Below are positions 17,657-25,597 of a stretch of 64,000 nt of DNA, in pieces. The DNA is from Pseudomonas fluorescens. Lineage in GTDB: Bacteria > Pseudomonadota > Gammaproteobacteria > Pseudomonadales > Pseudomonadaceae. The position numbers and the translations under genes were made by a program. The stretch covers positions 4,332,501 through 4,396,500 of the forward strand of contig NZ_CP012831.1 in assembly GCF_001307275.1 (NCBI RefSeq). Direction: 5' to 3'. Under the pieces are notes generated by a model. The model was not told the origin of the DNA and searched no databases. It saw nothing but the letters and a program-made list of their open reading frames with translations. Positions within the stretch are counted from its first letter, which is position 1; each line of letters begins with the position of its first letter.

Positions 17657-18724
17657 TCACTTCATCTCGACGATGACTTGTTCATTCCACGCCTGCGGCA
17701 GTGCCTTGGAAGTCTTCTCCCACGCATCCGCATCCTTGATCGGGGTCACGCCTTTGTATTGCTCGTTCGGCAGCAGCTTGGCCTGGACCTCTTCCGGCAG
17801 TTTCAGATGCTCGGCGCGGATCGGACGGGCGTTGCCCTTGGCCAGGTTGATCTGGCCGGCGTCGCTGAAGATGTACTCGCGGGCCAGCTTGGCGGCGTTC
17901 GGGTGCTTGGCGTATTTGTTGATGATGGTGGTGTAGCCGGAGATGACCGAGCCGTCGGACGGAATCAGCACGACGTAATCATCCGGGTTGGCCATCTTGG
18001 CCTTGTAGCTCAGGCCGTTGAAGTCCCAGACCACACCGACTTCGACTTCACCTTTTTCCATCGTGGCGATGGTTGGGTTGGCCATGGACAGGCGCCCTTG
18101 CTTGGCGATTTCGGCAAACATCAACAGGGCCGGCTGGAGGTTCTTCTCGTCGCCGCCGTTGGCCAGGGCCGCCGCCAGCACGCCGTTGGCGGCCTGGGCC
18201 GCGGTGCTCACGTCACCGATGGAGACTTTGTATTTGCCGGTCTTCAGGTCAGCCCATTTGGTCGGCACTTCGGAACCGTGCAGCAGCTTCTTGTTGACGA
18301 TGAAGGCGATGGTGCCGGTGTAGGCCAATGCCCAGTTGCCGTCCTTGTCCTTGGCCCAGGCGGGCACTTGTTCCCAGGTGCTTGGCTTGTAGGGCTGGAC
18401 CACGCCCTGCTTGACCGCGATCGGACCGAACGCCGCTCCGACGTCGCCGATGTCGGCACTGGCGTTGTCTTTTTCGGCGGCGAACTTGGCGATTTCCTGG
18501 GCCGAGCTCATGTCGGTGTCGATGTGTTTCAAGCCGTAGACCTTGGCCAGGTCGTCCCAGGTGCCTTTCCAGTTTGCCCAGTCATCGGGCATGCCGACAC
18601 TGTTGACGGCGCCTTCCGCTTTCGCAGCGGCTTCCAACGTTTTCAGATCGGTGTCAGCGGCCATGGCGGCGGTGCACATGGCAATGGTCGAGCCTAACAG
18701 TGATGCCAGGAAAAGCTGTTTCAT
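17657..18724 (-). CDS. ABC importer periplasmic substrate-binding protein
   Basis: 355 residues, family 1 extracellular solute-binding protein (Fe3+/polyamine/phosphonate-like fold). The signal peptide is MKQLFLASLLGSTIAMCTAAMA with cleavage before ADTDL. The mature protein has ASADIGDVGAAFG, VNSVGMPDDW and GVVWDFNGLSYKA, typical of this cluster. First gene of the operon. Its promoter has a Pho box with a spaced -10 (18796-18829) and a probable repressor site just downstream of the start of transcription. Ligand unknown; an organophosphorus compound is inferred from the hydrolases and Pho box. Confidence 0.92.
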   Translation of the reverse strand: MKQLFLASLLGSTIAMCTAAMAADTDLKTLEAAAKAEGAVNSVGMPDDWANWKGTWDDLAKVYGLKHIDTDMSSAQEIAKFAAEKDNASADIGDVGAAFGPIAVKQGVVQPYKPSTWEQVPAWAKDKDGNWALAYTGTIAFIVNKKLLHGSEVPTKWADLKTGKYKVSIGDVSTAAQAANGVLAAALANGGDEKNLQPALLMFAEIAKQGRLSMANPTIATMEKGEVEVGVVWDFNGLSYKAKMANPDDYVVLIPSDGSVISGYTTIINKYAKHPNAAKLAREYIFSDAGQINLAKGNARPIRAEHLKLPEEVQAKLLPNEQYKGVTPIKDADAWEKTSKALPQAWNEQVIVEMK

Positions 18725-18769
18725 CCGAAGCTCCTATGGGCGTTTTCAACGCTGCGATTGCGGTTGTGT

Positions 18770-18782
18770 TGGTCTAGGTCAG
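18770..18782. promoter_or_regulatory. Probable UTRA-regulator operator, operon side
   Basis: TGGTCTAGGTCAG, an imperfect dyad. A related site TGGCCTAGTCCAG (10 of 13 identical) precedes the regulator gene. It lies just downstream of the expected transcription start from the minus-strand Pho promoter, a position suited to repression. Confidence 0.5.
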
Positions 18783-18795
18783 CAATACCTGAGCC

Positions 18796-18829
18796 AATGT
18801 AGGCGAGCCCTGTGACATTTTGATGTCGG
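18796..18829 (-). promoter_or_regulatory. Pho-box promoter of the importer operon
   Basis: On the minus strand: CCGACAT, 4 bases, ATGTCAC, then 10 bases and TACATT. This is the architecture of a PhoB site (CTGTCAT-N4-CTGTCAY) with its -10 spaced as in E. coli phoA. The halves match consensus at 5/7 and 6/7. It points to the substrate-binding protein gene, about 70 bases from its ATG. Confidence 0.65.
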
Positions 18830-18960
18830 TGTTGGAGGCTCCAGGAAATACCCGGCTCGTGGAGGTTGGCTGCGAATTAAGCGTAGACCATGGTTAAACA
18901 GCTGATATGAAAGGACTTGGCCGTTAATTTGCACGCTGGCACAACGACCGTTCGGCGGCT

Positions 18961-18994
18961 CTGTCATCTGCCAGTCATGTGCAGTGCCTAGGCT
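18961..18994 (+). promoter_or_regulatory. Pho-box promoter of the GntR/UTRA gene
   Basis: CTGTCAT, 4 bases, CAGTCAT (7/7 and 6/7 to the PhoB half-site), then 10 bases and TAGGCT as a -10. It points to the regulator gene at 19074. With the opposing box 130 bases away, both divergent transcripts appear to be PhoB-activated. The rest of the 18725-19073 gap holds only the two dyads. Confidence 0.65.
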
Positions 18995-19047
18995 TGCTGG
19001 ACCCAGAAGTGGATCGATGAACCGTCGATCCTGCCCCGAAACAGTGC

Positions 19048-19060
19048 TGGCCTAGTCCAG
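19048..19060. promoter_or_regulatory. Probable UTRA-regulator operator, autoregulatory
   Basis: TGGCCTAGTCCAG, 14 bases before the regulator ATG, matching the site at 18770 in 10 of 13 positions (TGGYCTAGKYCAG). Suggests autorepression. Confidence 0.45.
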
Positions 19061-19073
19061 ATAGGTAACGTTG

Positions 19074-19802
19074 ATGCGCATCGATGCAACCAAAGCGGTG
19101 ACAGCCATCGGACAGGTCCTGCAAGAGCAACTCGACCACGGATTGCTGGCGCCCGGCAGCAAGTTGCCGGCCGAGCGCAAGCTCAGTGAATTGTTCGGGA
19201 CCACGCGGATCACCGTGCGCGAGGCGTTGTTGCAGCTCGAAGCCCAGGGGCAGATCTATCGGGAGGAGCGCCGCGGCTGGTTCGTCTCGCCGCCGCGCCT
19301 GGCCTACAACCTGATGCAGCGCAGCCATTTCCACGCCATGGTTGCGGCCCAGGGGCGTGTGCCTTCTACCCAAGTGATCTCGGCGCGCCTGCAACCGGCT
19401 TCGGCGGCTGTGTGTGCCTGGTTGCAACTGCCGGCGCTGTCCAGCGTGATCCAGATCTGCCGCGTGCGTCGTATCGACGAGCGCCTGGTGCTCTACGTCG
19501 AACACTACCTGAACCCACAGTATTTTCCGGACATCCTCGAGTTCGATCTCAACCAGTCCATCACCGAGTTGTACGCCCGCCATTACGACCTGCACTACGG
19601 CCGGGTGAAGTTCGAAATCGTGCCCACCTCTTTACAGCCGGAGGCGGCAGCGGCGTTGAGGGTTTCGGTGGGCAGCCCCGGGCTTCGCATCGCACGGGTC
19701 AACTATGACCAGCACCAGCGGCTGATCGACTGCGACCTGGAGTTCTGGCGACACGACGCGATCCATGTCGGGGTGGATGTGCCCGAGCAACCGCCCGCTT
19801 GA
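19074..19802 (+). CDS. GntR-family (HutC/UTRA) transcriptional regulator
   Basis: 242 residues. The winged helix domain (about 5-75) has LLAPGSKLPAERKLSELFGTTRITVREALLQLEAQG; the UTRA ligand domain (about 90-235) ends in LEFWRHDAIHV. The ATG at 19074 is preferred to the TTG one codon earlier. PhnF/PhnR-like regulators of this class control phosphonate and sugar uptake by releasing DNA on ligand binding. Divergent from the importer operon and very likely its regulator. It may sense the imported organophosphorus compound, adding substrate control to phosphate-starvation control. Confidence 0.9.
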   Translation: MRIDATKAVTAIGQVLQEQLDHGLLAPGSKLPAERKLSELFGTTRITVREALLQLEAQGQIYREERRGWFVSPPRLAYNLMQRSHFHAMVAAQGRVPSTQVISARLQPASAAVCAWLQLPALSSVIQICRVRRIDERLVLYVEHYLNPQYFPDILEFDLNQSITELYARHYDLHYGRVKFEIVPTSLQPEAAAALRVSVGSPGLRIARVNYDQHQRLIDCDLEFWRHDAIHVGVDVPEQPPA

Positions 19803-19809
19803 GGTGAAC

Positions 19810-19992
19810 TCAGGCTGACTCGTTGAGTTTGGCCAGGATCCTGAATAACACCGTGGCGAGGATCAGCAACATGCCGATCCACATGGCAAAGACTCCGACG
19901 TTCTTGTCACGGAAGTTGAAGCCGATGGCCAGCAGGATCATGCCGGCGATGATGGGGACCAGCATGCTGTTGAACGAAGACATGGAAACCAT
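19810..19992 (-). CDS. Small two-helix membrane protein
   Basis: 60 residues with two hydrophobic segments (about 10-25 and 33-50) separated by FRDKNVG. ATG at 19992 with AAGG 8 bases upstream; a second ATG three codons in is possible. Family not recognised; a hypothetical gene at the equivalent place in P. aeruginosa (PA3248, from memory) may be its counterpart. Convergent with the regulator gene, 7 bases between stops. Confidence 0.7.
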   Translation of the reverse strand: MVSMSSFNSMLVPIIAGMILLAIGFNFRDKNVGVFAMWIGMLLILATVLFRILAKLNESA

Positions 19993-20093
19993 GGAGACGG
20001 CCTTGTCAGGGGGGATAAAGCCAGTCTAGTCGGGGTTTTGCCGGGTTGTGATGATGTGTGTCAGCACACCCCTCAATCCCGAGGCGAACGCTG

Positions 20094-20183
20094 TGTGGGA
20101 GCAACGCTTGCTAGCGATGAAGGCGACTCGATTTCTGGAAAAGTCGCATCACCTTCATCGCTAGCAAGCCTTGCTCCCACAGG
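20094..20183. repeat. REP/BIME pair, variant arms
   Basis: TGTGGGAGCAACGCTTGCTA and TCGCTAGCAAGCCTTGCTCC, with TAGC in place of the usual CGCG at the arm tips. Between the small membrane gene and the end of apeB. Confidence 0.8.
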
Positions 20184-20205
20184 GTTCATCATGCCTTCGG
20201 GGCGG

Positions 20206-21495
20206 TTATGGCAACTCGCGAGAGGCGTAGAACGCGCTCAGCACTTTCACCAGATGCGCCAGGTCATGGCTGCCGCACAGTTCGCGGATCGAATGCATGG
20301 CGAAGGTCGGCAGGCCGATGTCCACGGTGCGCACGCCCAGCTGGCTGGCGGTGATCGGGCCGATGGTCGAGCCGCAGCCCATGTCGCTGCGCACCACGAA
20401 GCTCTGCACCGGTACTTCTTCGGCCATGCACAGGTGACGGAAGAACCCGGCGGTTTCGCTGTTGGTGGCGTAGCGCTGGTTGCTGTTGACCTTGATCACT
20501 GGACCGGCGTTGAGCTTGGGGCCGTGGTTGGCGTCGTGCTTGTCGGCATAGTTGGGGTGCACGCCGTGGGCGTTGTCCGCCGACACCAGCAGGGATTTCT
20601 GAATGGTGCGAACGAACTCTTCACCTTCAGGCAGCAGGCGACGCAGGGTTTGTTCCAGCATCGGGCCGTCGGCGCCACAGGCCGAGCACGAGCCAACTTC
20701 CTCGTGATCGTTGCACACCAGTACGCACGTTTCTTCGGTGTCGGCGTTCAGCAAGGCTTGCAGGCCGGCGTAGCACGACAGCAGGTTGTCCAGGCGCGCG
20801 CCGGCAATGAAATCGCCGTGCAGGCCAATGACCGCGGCGCTTTGGGTGTCGTAGAAACTCAACTCGTAATCGAGCACCACGTCGGCATTCAGGCCGTGTT
20901 CGCGGGCCAGTTGATCGGTGAGCACGGCACGGAAGTCGACGCGCTCGTCACCGGCGAACTGGGCGAGGATCGGCGGCAGTTCGTTCTGCGGGTTGATGGC
21001 CCAGCCCTGGTTGGCTTCGCGATTGAGGTGGATGGCCAGGTTCGGAATCGTGGCGATCGGCGCCTTGAAATCGATCAACTGGCTTTCGACCTTGCCATCG
21101 CGGCGGAAGGTCACGCGCCCGGCCAGGGACAGGTCGCGGTCGAACCACGGCGCCAGCAGCGCGCCGCCGTAGACTTCCACGCCCAACTGCCAGAACCCGT
21201 GGCGTTGCAGTTCCGGCTGTGGCTTGACCCGCAGGCAAGGGCTGTCGGTGTGGGCGCCGACCAGGCGAATGCCGTCGTGCAGCGGTGAGTTGCGGCCAAG
21301 CTTGAAGGCGATGATCGAGGAGTCGTTGCGCGTGACGTAGTAGCGACCGTTGGCCTCGGTGGCCCAGGTCTCGCGTTCGTCAAGACGCTGATAGCCGGCC
21401 GCCTCCAGGCGCTTGGCCAGGCTGGCGGTGGCATGGAACGGGGTAGGGGAGGCCTTGAGGAAGTCGATCAGGCCTTGGTTCAACTCTGCGCGCAT
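20206..21495 (-). CDS. apeB: M18-family aspartyl aminopeptidase
   Basis: 429 residues, the full length of M18 family aminopeptidase 2. Motifs: VGAHTDSPCLRVKP (first metal His and Asp), CNDHEEVGS (catalytic Glu and metal ligand), SADNAHGVHPN, and SDMGCGSTIGP with MHSIRELCG near the C-terminus. A cytosolic, dodecameric zinc enzyme that removes N-terminal Asp/Glu. Start MRAELNQGLIDFLKASPTPFHA is typical. Confidence 0.95.
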   Translation of the reverse strand: MRAELNQGLIDFLKASPTPFHATASLAKRLEAAGYQRLDERETWATEANGRYYVTRNDSSIIAFKLGRNSPLHDGIRLVGAHTDSPCLRVKPQPELQRHGFWQLGVEVYGGALLAPWFDRDLSLAGRVTFRRDGKVESQLIDFKAPIATIPNLAIHLNREANQGWAINPQNELPPILAQFAGDERVDFRAVLTDQLAREHGLNADVVLDYELSFYDTQSAAVIGLHGDFIAGARLDNLLSCYAGLQALLNADTEETCVLVCNDHEEVGSCSACGADGPMLEQTLRRLLPEGEEFVRTIQKSLLVSADNAHGVHPNYADKHDANHGPKLNAGPVIKVNSNQRYATNSETAGFFRHLCMAEEVPVQSFVVRSDMGCGSTIGPITASQLGVRTVDIGLPTFAMHSIRELCGSHDLAHLVKVLSAFYASRELP

Positions 21496-21595
21496 AAGTC
21501 ACTCCAGACAGCGATGGGCGGGAGTTTACCCCATCGACAGCCTGCGTTGCAGGCCAATCCCCCGTCGAGGGTTGTTCCACGGGCCCCGCCATCAA

Positions 21596-22699
21596 TCAGC
21601 CCGAGGCCGTGATCCGTTTGCGCAAGTGCGCCATGATCAGGGACTTGTCTTGTGCCTTGGACGGTTCTGGCAGGTGCCGCGGCCAGTGCTCCAGTTGGCC
21701 GAACCACTGTTGCTGGCGCTTCGGGTCCAGGCGAAGGATCTCCCGCGATGCCGAATCCCACCAATGGTGCCGGCAGAGGTTGTAGTAAGGATGCTCCGGT
21801 GCCGCGCTGCCATACAGCAGGTCGCGACCGATCCTGTGCAAGGGGCCGCTGTGATTGCGCAACTTCCATTTGATCTTCAGCCGCCGCCAGGCCGACGGGA
21901 AAGGCCGGGTGCGCGGAACGTCGTGGCAACGCTCCACCAACTGGGTATTGAATGCCTCGCCGTGCTGGGCAAAGAAGTGCGCTTGCATGGTGTGGAAGAA
22001 GCGCTTCTCGGCGAAGTAGTGATAAACGTGCTTGTTGGTTTCGCTGATGGCCTGGTTGCGCAGGGTGAATGAAATCGCGATCTGTTCGATGGTGTGGATG
22101 TCGAAGCTACCTTCGGTCCACTCATCGATCAGCCCGACGGCCTGGGCCAGCAGCGCGCCGTCTTTGTCCGTCACACCGCATAACCCGCTGTTGTAGAGCT
22201 TGAAACTGTTGTCTGGGGTGATGCCGTGGGCGCGCAGGCGCGTGCCCAGCTTGAGGTAGTCCTCGCGCTTGCAGACATAGTCCCAGTGGTATTCGAAGCT
22301 GTCCATCAGGTACTGCCCTGGCTGGATTTGCTTGAACAGCAGGTCGGGATCGGACAGGAACAGCGTGTCGGTGTCGACGAACAGAGTCTTCTCCGCCAGC
22401 GTCAGGCCGGCCGCGATGGCACAGGCCTTGCGTCGGTGAATGTAACCGTTGTTGCCTTGCCACTCGGCCAGCAACTGCGGGCTCAGCGCGAGGGTTTCGA
22501 CTGGCCAGCCGCGATAATCCTCAGGCCGGTCGGTCAGGATCCTGATGCTGGGCAGGGTCGCCGGATTGCCGTGGGCCAGGGCGGTGAGGATGCTGAACTT
22601 GGCTTCGTGGCGATAAGCGTCCTTGTCGCCGTAGATCAGATACAGCAATTGGTGGCGGACTTTTTTGACGGGTGTTTCCTGAAAATCAATAACCTGCAT
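21596..22699 (-). CDS. GT-A-fold glycosyltransferase-like protein
   Basis: 367 residues, no signal peptide. A DxD motif sits in TLFVDTDTLFL (about 112-118), preceded by a nucleotide-sugar-like N-terminal fold with RILTDRPEDYRGWP and followed by LYNSGLCGVT, together like family 8 or related GT-A enzymes. The C-terminal part is basic and Trp-rich (HHWWDSASREILRL). Acceptor and donor are not apparent. From memory apeB and rluA are adjacent in P. aeruginosa, so this gene may be an insertion. Confidence 0.65.
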   Translation of the reverse strand: MQVIDFQETPVKKVRHQLLYLIYGDKDAYRHEAKFSILTALAHGNPATLPSIRILTDRPEDYRGWPVETLALSPQLLAEWQGNNGYIHRRKACAIAAGLTLAEKTLFVDTDTLFLSDPDLLFKQIQPGQYLMDSFEYHWDYVCKREDYLKLGTRLRAHGITPDNSFKLYNSGLCGVTDKDGALLAQAVGLIDEWTEGSFDIHTIEQIAISFTLRNQAISETNKHVYHYFAEKRFFHTMQAHFFAQHGEAFNTQLVERCHDVPRTRPFPSAWRRLKIKWKLRNHSGPLHRIGRDLLYGSAAPEHPYYNLCRHHWWDSASREILRLDPKRQQQWFGQLEHWPRHLPEPSKAQDKSLIMAHLRKRITASG

Positions 22700-22735
22700 G
22701 CCAAGCCTTTATCGGATGAAACCATTTTCACGGAT

Positions 22736-23371
22736 CTAGAACGGTGCCGGGCACTCGAAGCGCAAGCGCTCGCCGCTTTGCGGGTGGGTGAAGCTCAGCA
22801 TGCTGGCGTGCAGGCACAGGCGTGGCCAGGCGGCGAGGGCCTGCGGATGGGCGTAGAGCCCGTCGCCCAGCAGCGGGTGACCGATGGAGAGCATGTGTAC
22901 GCGCAATTGGTGCGAGCGCCCGGTGATCGGCGTCAGCTCGACCCGGCACCAGTCGCCACAACGTTCCAGTACGCGCCAGAAGGTCAGGGCGTGTTTGCCT
23001 TGTTCATGGTCCACCACATGCCGGGGTTTGGTCGGTGGGTCATAGCGCAAGGGCAGGTCGATGCTGCCACTGTCCAGCTCCGGTTGGCCCCAGCACAGCG
23101 CCGTGTAGGCTTTTTCGGTTTCGCGATCATGAAATTGCCGGGACAGTTCGCGATGGGTGTCCGGGTCACGGGCCAGGAGGATGATGCCGGAGGTTTCCCA
23201 GTCCAGTCGGTGCACGATTCGCGCTTCCGGATAGCCGTTCTCCTGCAGGCGGGTGATCAGGCAATCTTTGTTGTCGTCGGCCCGGCCGGGCACGGAAAGC
23301 AACAGGGTCGGCTTGTCGACCACCAGGACAGCGGCGTCCTGATGAATGATGCGGATGTTGGACAGGGGCAT
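22736..23371 (-). CDS. rluA: Dual-specificity pseudouridine synthase RluA
   Basis: 211 residues. Catalytic motif HRLDWETSG (Asp nucleophile), plus PITGRSHQLRVHM and HPLLGDGLYA. Length and motifs fit RluA, which makes pseudouridine 746 in 23S rRNA and 32 in some tRNAs. I start at MPLSNIRIIHQD (23371). The longer TTG start at 23398 would fall at the base of a large hairpin. It lies downstream of minCDE in the same orientation. Confidence 0.9.
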   Translation of the reverse strand: MPLSNIRIIHQDAAVLVVDKPTLLLSVPGRADDNKDCLITRLQENGYPEARIVHRLDWETSGIILLARDPDTHRELSRQFHDRETEKAYTALCWGQPELDSGSIDLPLRYDPPTKPRHVVDHEQGKHALTFWRVLERCGDWCRVELTPITGRSHQLRVHMLSIGHPLLGDGLYAHPQALAAWPRLCLHASMLSFTHPQSGERLRFECPAPF

Positions 23372-23398
23372 TGAAAACAGTCTCGTTACAAACGCCAA

Positions 23399-23455
23399 CG
23401 GCGGCTCGGGCCCTTCTCGAACCCAAGGGGGGGAGGAGAAGGACCCGAGCCGCCG
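23399..23455 (-). other. Long hairpin between minE and rluA
   Basis: Arms 23399-23418 and 23436-23455 are complementary over 20 positions with one mismatch; the loop is 17 bases. No T-run follows, so it is not a canonical terminator. It may be an RNA-processing, stability or attenuation element within the min-rluA transcript. Confidence 0.6.
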
Positions 23456-23473
23456 TGGCTCCCGCCGGGGCGA

Positions 23474-23728
23474 TCAGCGATCCGGCAGGGTGATATTGAG
23501 TTCCAGGATCGAGCAGCTGCCCTGGCTTTCCAGCGCCACATGCACGTCATCGCTACCGATGTTGACGTATTTGCGGATCACTTCCACCAGTTCCTTCTGC
23601 AAGGCTGGCAGGTAGTCAGGGGTGCTGCGTTGGCCGCGTTCGTGCGCCACGATGATCTGTAGACGCTCTTTCGCGACCGAGGCGGTACTGGGCTTTTTGT
23701 TGGCACGAAAGAAGTCAAAAAGGTTCAT
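23474..23728 (-). CDS. minE: Cell division topological specificity factor MinE
   Basis: 84 residues. N-terminal MNLFDFFRANKKPSTASVAKERLQIIVAHER contains the amphipathic membrane helix and MinD-contact region; the C-terminal half is the dimerisation domain. MinE stimulates MinD ATPase to drive pole-to-pole oscillation. The ATG shares one base with the minD stop (TAATG). Confidence 0.97.
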   Translation of the reverse strand: MNLFDFFRANKKPSTASVAKERLQIIVAHERGQRSTPDYLPALQKELVEVIRKYVNIGSDDVHVALESQGSCSILELNITLPDR

Positions 23729-24540
23729 TACCTACCTCCAAACAGGCGCTCGAAGAAACCTTTCTTCGTTACATCGAGGAAACGATGCTCCACGGTCTTG
23801 CCCAACAGGCGATCGACGGCATCGCTGTATGCCTGGCCGGCATCGCTCTGGTCGTCGAGAATCACCGGCACGCCGGAGTTGGAAGCCTTAAGTACCGCCT
23901 GGGATTCCGGAATGACCCCCAGCAGGGTGACCGCGAGGATTTCCTTGACGTCTTCGACGCCGAGCATTTCGCCGTCGCTGACCCGTTGTGGGTTGTAGCG
24001 GGTCAACAGCAGGTGTTCCTTGATCGGCTCTTCGCCCTTTTCGGCGCGGCGGGATTTGCTCGCCAGCAGGCCCAGCATGCGGTCGGAGTCACGGACCGAC
24101 GACACTTCCGGGTTGGTCACGACAATCGCTTCGTCGGCGAAGTACATGGCCAGGTGGGCACCTTTCTCGATACCGGCCGGGGAGTCGCAGACCACGAACT
24201 CAAAGTCTTCCTTGAGTTGCATCAGGACTTTTTCCACGCCTTCCTGGGTCAGCGCGTCTTTGTCGCGGGTCTGGCTGGCGGCCAGCACGTAGAGGTTCTC
24301 AAGGCGCTTGTCCTTGATCAGGGCCTGTTGCAGGTTCGCTTCGCCGTTGACGACGTTGACGAAGTCGTAGACCACGCGGCGCTCGCAACCCATGATCAGG
24401 TCCAGGTTACGCAAGCCGACGTCGAAGTCGACGATGACTGTCTTGTGGCCGCGCAGAGCGAGGCCGGTACCGATAGCGGCGCTGGTGGTGGTCTTACCCA
24501 CACCACCCTTGCCGGATGTAACCACGAGAATCTTGGCCAA
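23728..24540 (-). CDS. minD: Septum site-determining ATPase MinD
   Basis: 270 residues. Deviant Walker A GKGGVGKTT (about 10-18), switch motif VDFDVGLRNLD, and C-terminal amphipathic membrane-targeting helix KKGFFERLFGG. The start is TTG (24540) with AGGGG about 9 bases upstream, and no ATG fits. Recruits MinC to the membrane. Confidence 0.97.
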   Translation of the reverse strand: MAKILVVTSGKGGVGKTTTSAAIGTGLALRGHKTVIVDFDVGLRNLDLIMGCERRVVYDFVNVVNGEANLQQALIKDKRLENLYVLAASQTRDKDALTQEGVEKVLMQLKEDFEFVVCDSPAGIEKGAHLAMYFADEAIVVTNPEVSSVRDSDRMLGLLASKSRRAEKGEEPIKEHLLLTRYNPQRVSDGEMLGVEDVKEILAVTLLGVIPESQAVLKASNSGVPVILDDQSDAGQAYSDAVDRLLGKTVEHRFLDVTKKGFFERLFGGR

Positions 24541-24741
24541 GGTGTTTCACCCCTAAGGAAAAAGGGACTTTGTCAGCCCCTGAAAAACATCTCTGGAAAA
24601 CCGTTGCAATTGGACAGGCTTGGCTGGAATTGGCTGTCGGGCGGGGTCTACCTCCGGTAAACACTGCCAGATCCTTTTTCCTACGTCGTTTAAGCCGTTT
24701 TCGCTCGTTTTAGAGATGCTTGGAAAATGCGGCAGTATCCG

Positions 24742-25479
24742 TTAAAGCCGAATGATGTTCAACACGTCGCCCGACAGGCTGATCTGAACGCCGGCCCCCC
24801 ACAACGGGTCGCGACGCAAATCCTCGGAGACCTTGTACTGCCCGGCGATGGAAACCAGCTCAGCGCTCAATTGCTGACAGAAGATCCTGGCTTTGGTATC
24901 ACCCTTGACGCCGGCCAGTGCTCGACCGCGCATCGGACCGTATACATGGATGTTGCCATCGGCCAGAAGTTCCGCCCCCGGGCTGACCGACGACACGATG
25001 ACCAGATCGCCACCCTGGGCATAAATCTGCTGCCCGCCGCGCACTGGTGTGGTGATGACCCGCGTTGGCTTGATGGTGGGCTCCGGTGGTTTTTCCGGGG
25101 CTTTCTTCGTTTCGACCGGGCTCAGTTCCAGCACGCGTTCCCGGGCGCCGGACGGCGGCAGCACGGGAATGTCCACGGCGATGGCGGCGGCGATGTCTTC
25201 GATGCGGCTGGCGCGGATCGCCAGGGTGCGCAGACCGTGCTGGCGGCAAATGCGCATCAGGCCTGGCAGATCCACTGAGCCTTCGCCAGCCGGCAGCTTG
25301 TCCAGGGCCAGCACCAGGGGGGCATTGCTGAAGAAGTTCGGGGCCTGGGCGACTTTCGCCGCCAGTTGCCGGTCAAGGCTCTCCAGGTCGTTGCGGGCCA
25401 GTTCCAGCACCGTAATGGCGAGCATGCTGCCCTTCAGCTGGAACACGGGATCTTGGTCTAGCGGTTCGGTTTGGCTCAT
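24742..25479 (-). CDS. minC: Septum site-determining inhibitor MinC
   Basis: 245 residues. The N-terminal FtsZ-inhibiting domain (about 1-110) is followed by a Pro-rich linker (about 120-145) and the C-terminal beta-helix (RGGQQIYAQGGDLVIVSSVSPGAELLADG), which dimerises and binds MinD. Start MSQTEPLDQ at 25479 chosen over an upstream in-frame ATG. The 200 bases between minC and minD hold no gene. Divergent from htrB. Confidence 0.95.
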   Translation of the reverse strand: MSQTEPLDQDPVFQLKGSMLAITVLELARNDLESLDRQLAAKVAQAPNFFSNAPLVLALDKLPAGEGSVDLPGLMRICRQHGLRTLAIRASRIEDIAAAIAVDIPVLPPSGARERVLELSPVETKKAPEKPPEPTIKPTRVITTPVRGGQQIYAQGGDLVIVSSVSPGAELLADGNIHVYGPMRGRALAGVKGDTKARIFCQQLSAELVSIAGQYKVSEDLRRDPLWGAGVQISLSGDVLNIIRL

Positions 25480-25597
25480 GGTCGGCGTACAACGGCTTGT
25501 CACTAAAAGTGCCGAGACTTATAACGAGATCGTCCGCCAGCCGCAACCCGGGTCGAACAATGTAGAATGCGCGGCCCATGTCCTAATGGAAGTTGTA

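Noticed and set aside
24946..24955. GTATAC-containing sequence within minC and one at 50400
   Set aside because: They lack the TTG...CAA flanks of the purine operator and are not at purine gene promoters.
25049..25597. N-terminal extension of htrB to 25049
   Set aside because: It is antisense to minC and has no ribosome site; the ATG at 25598 gives normal length and has GGAAG upstream.
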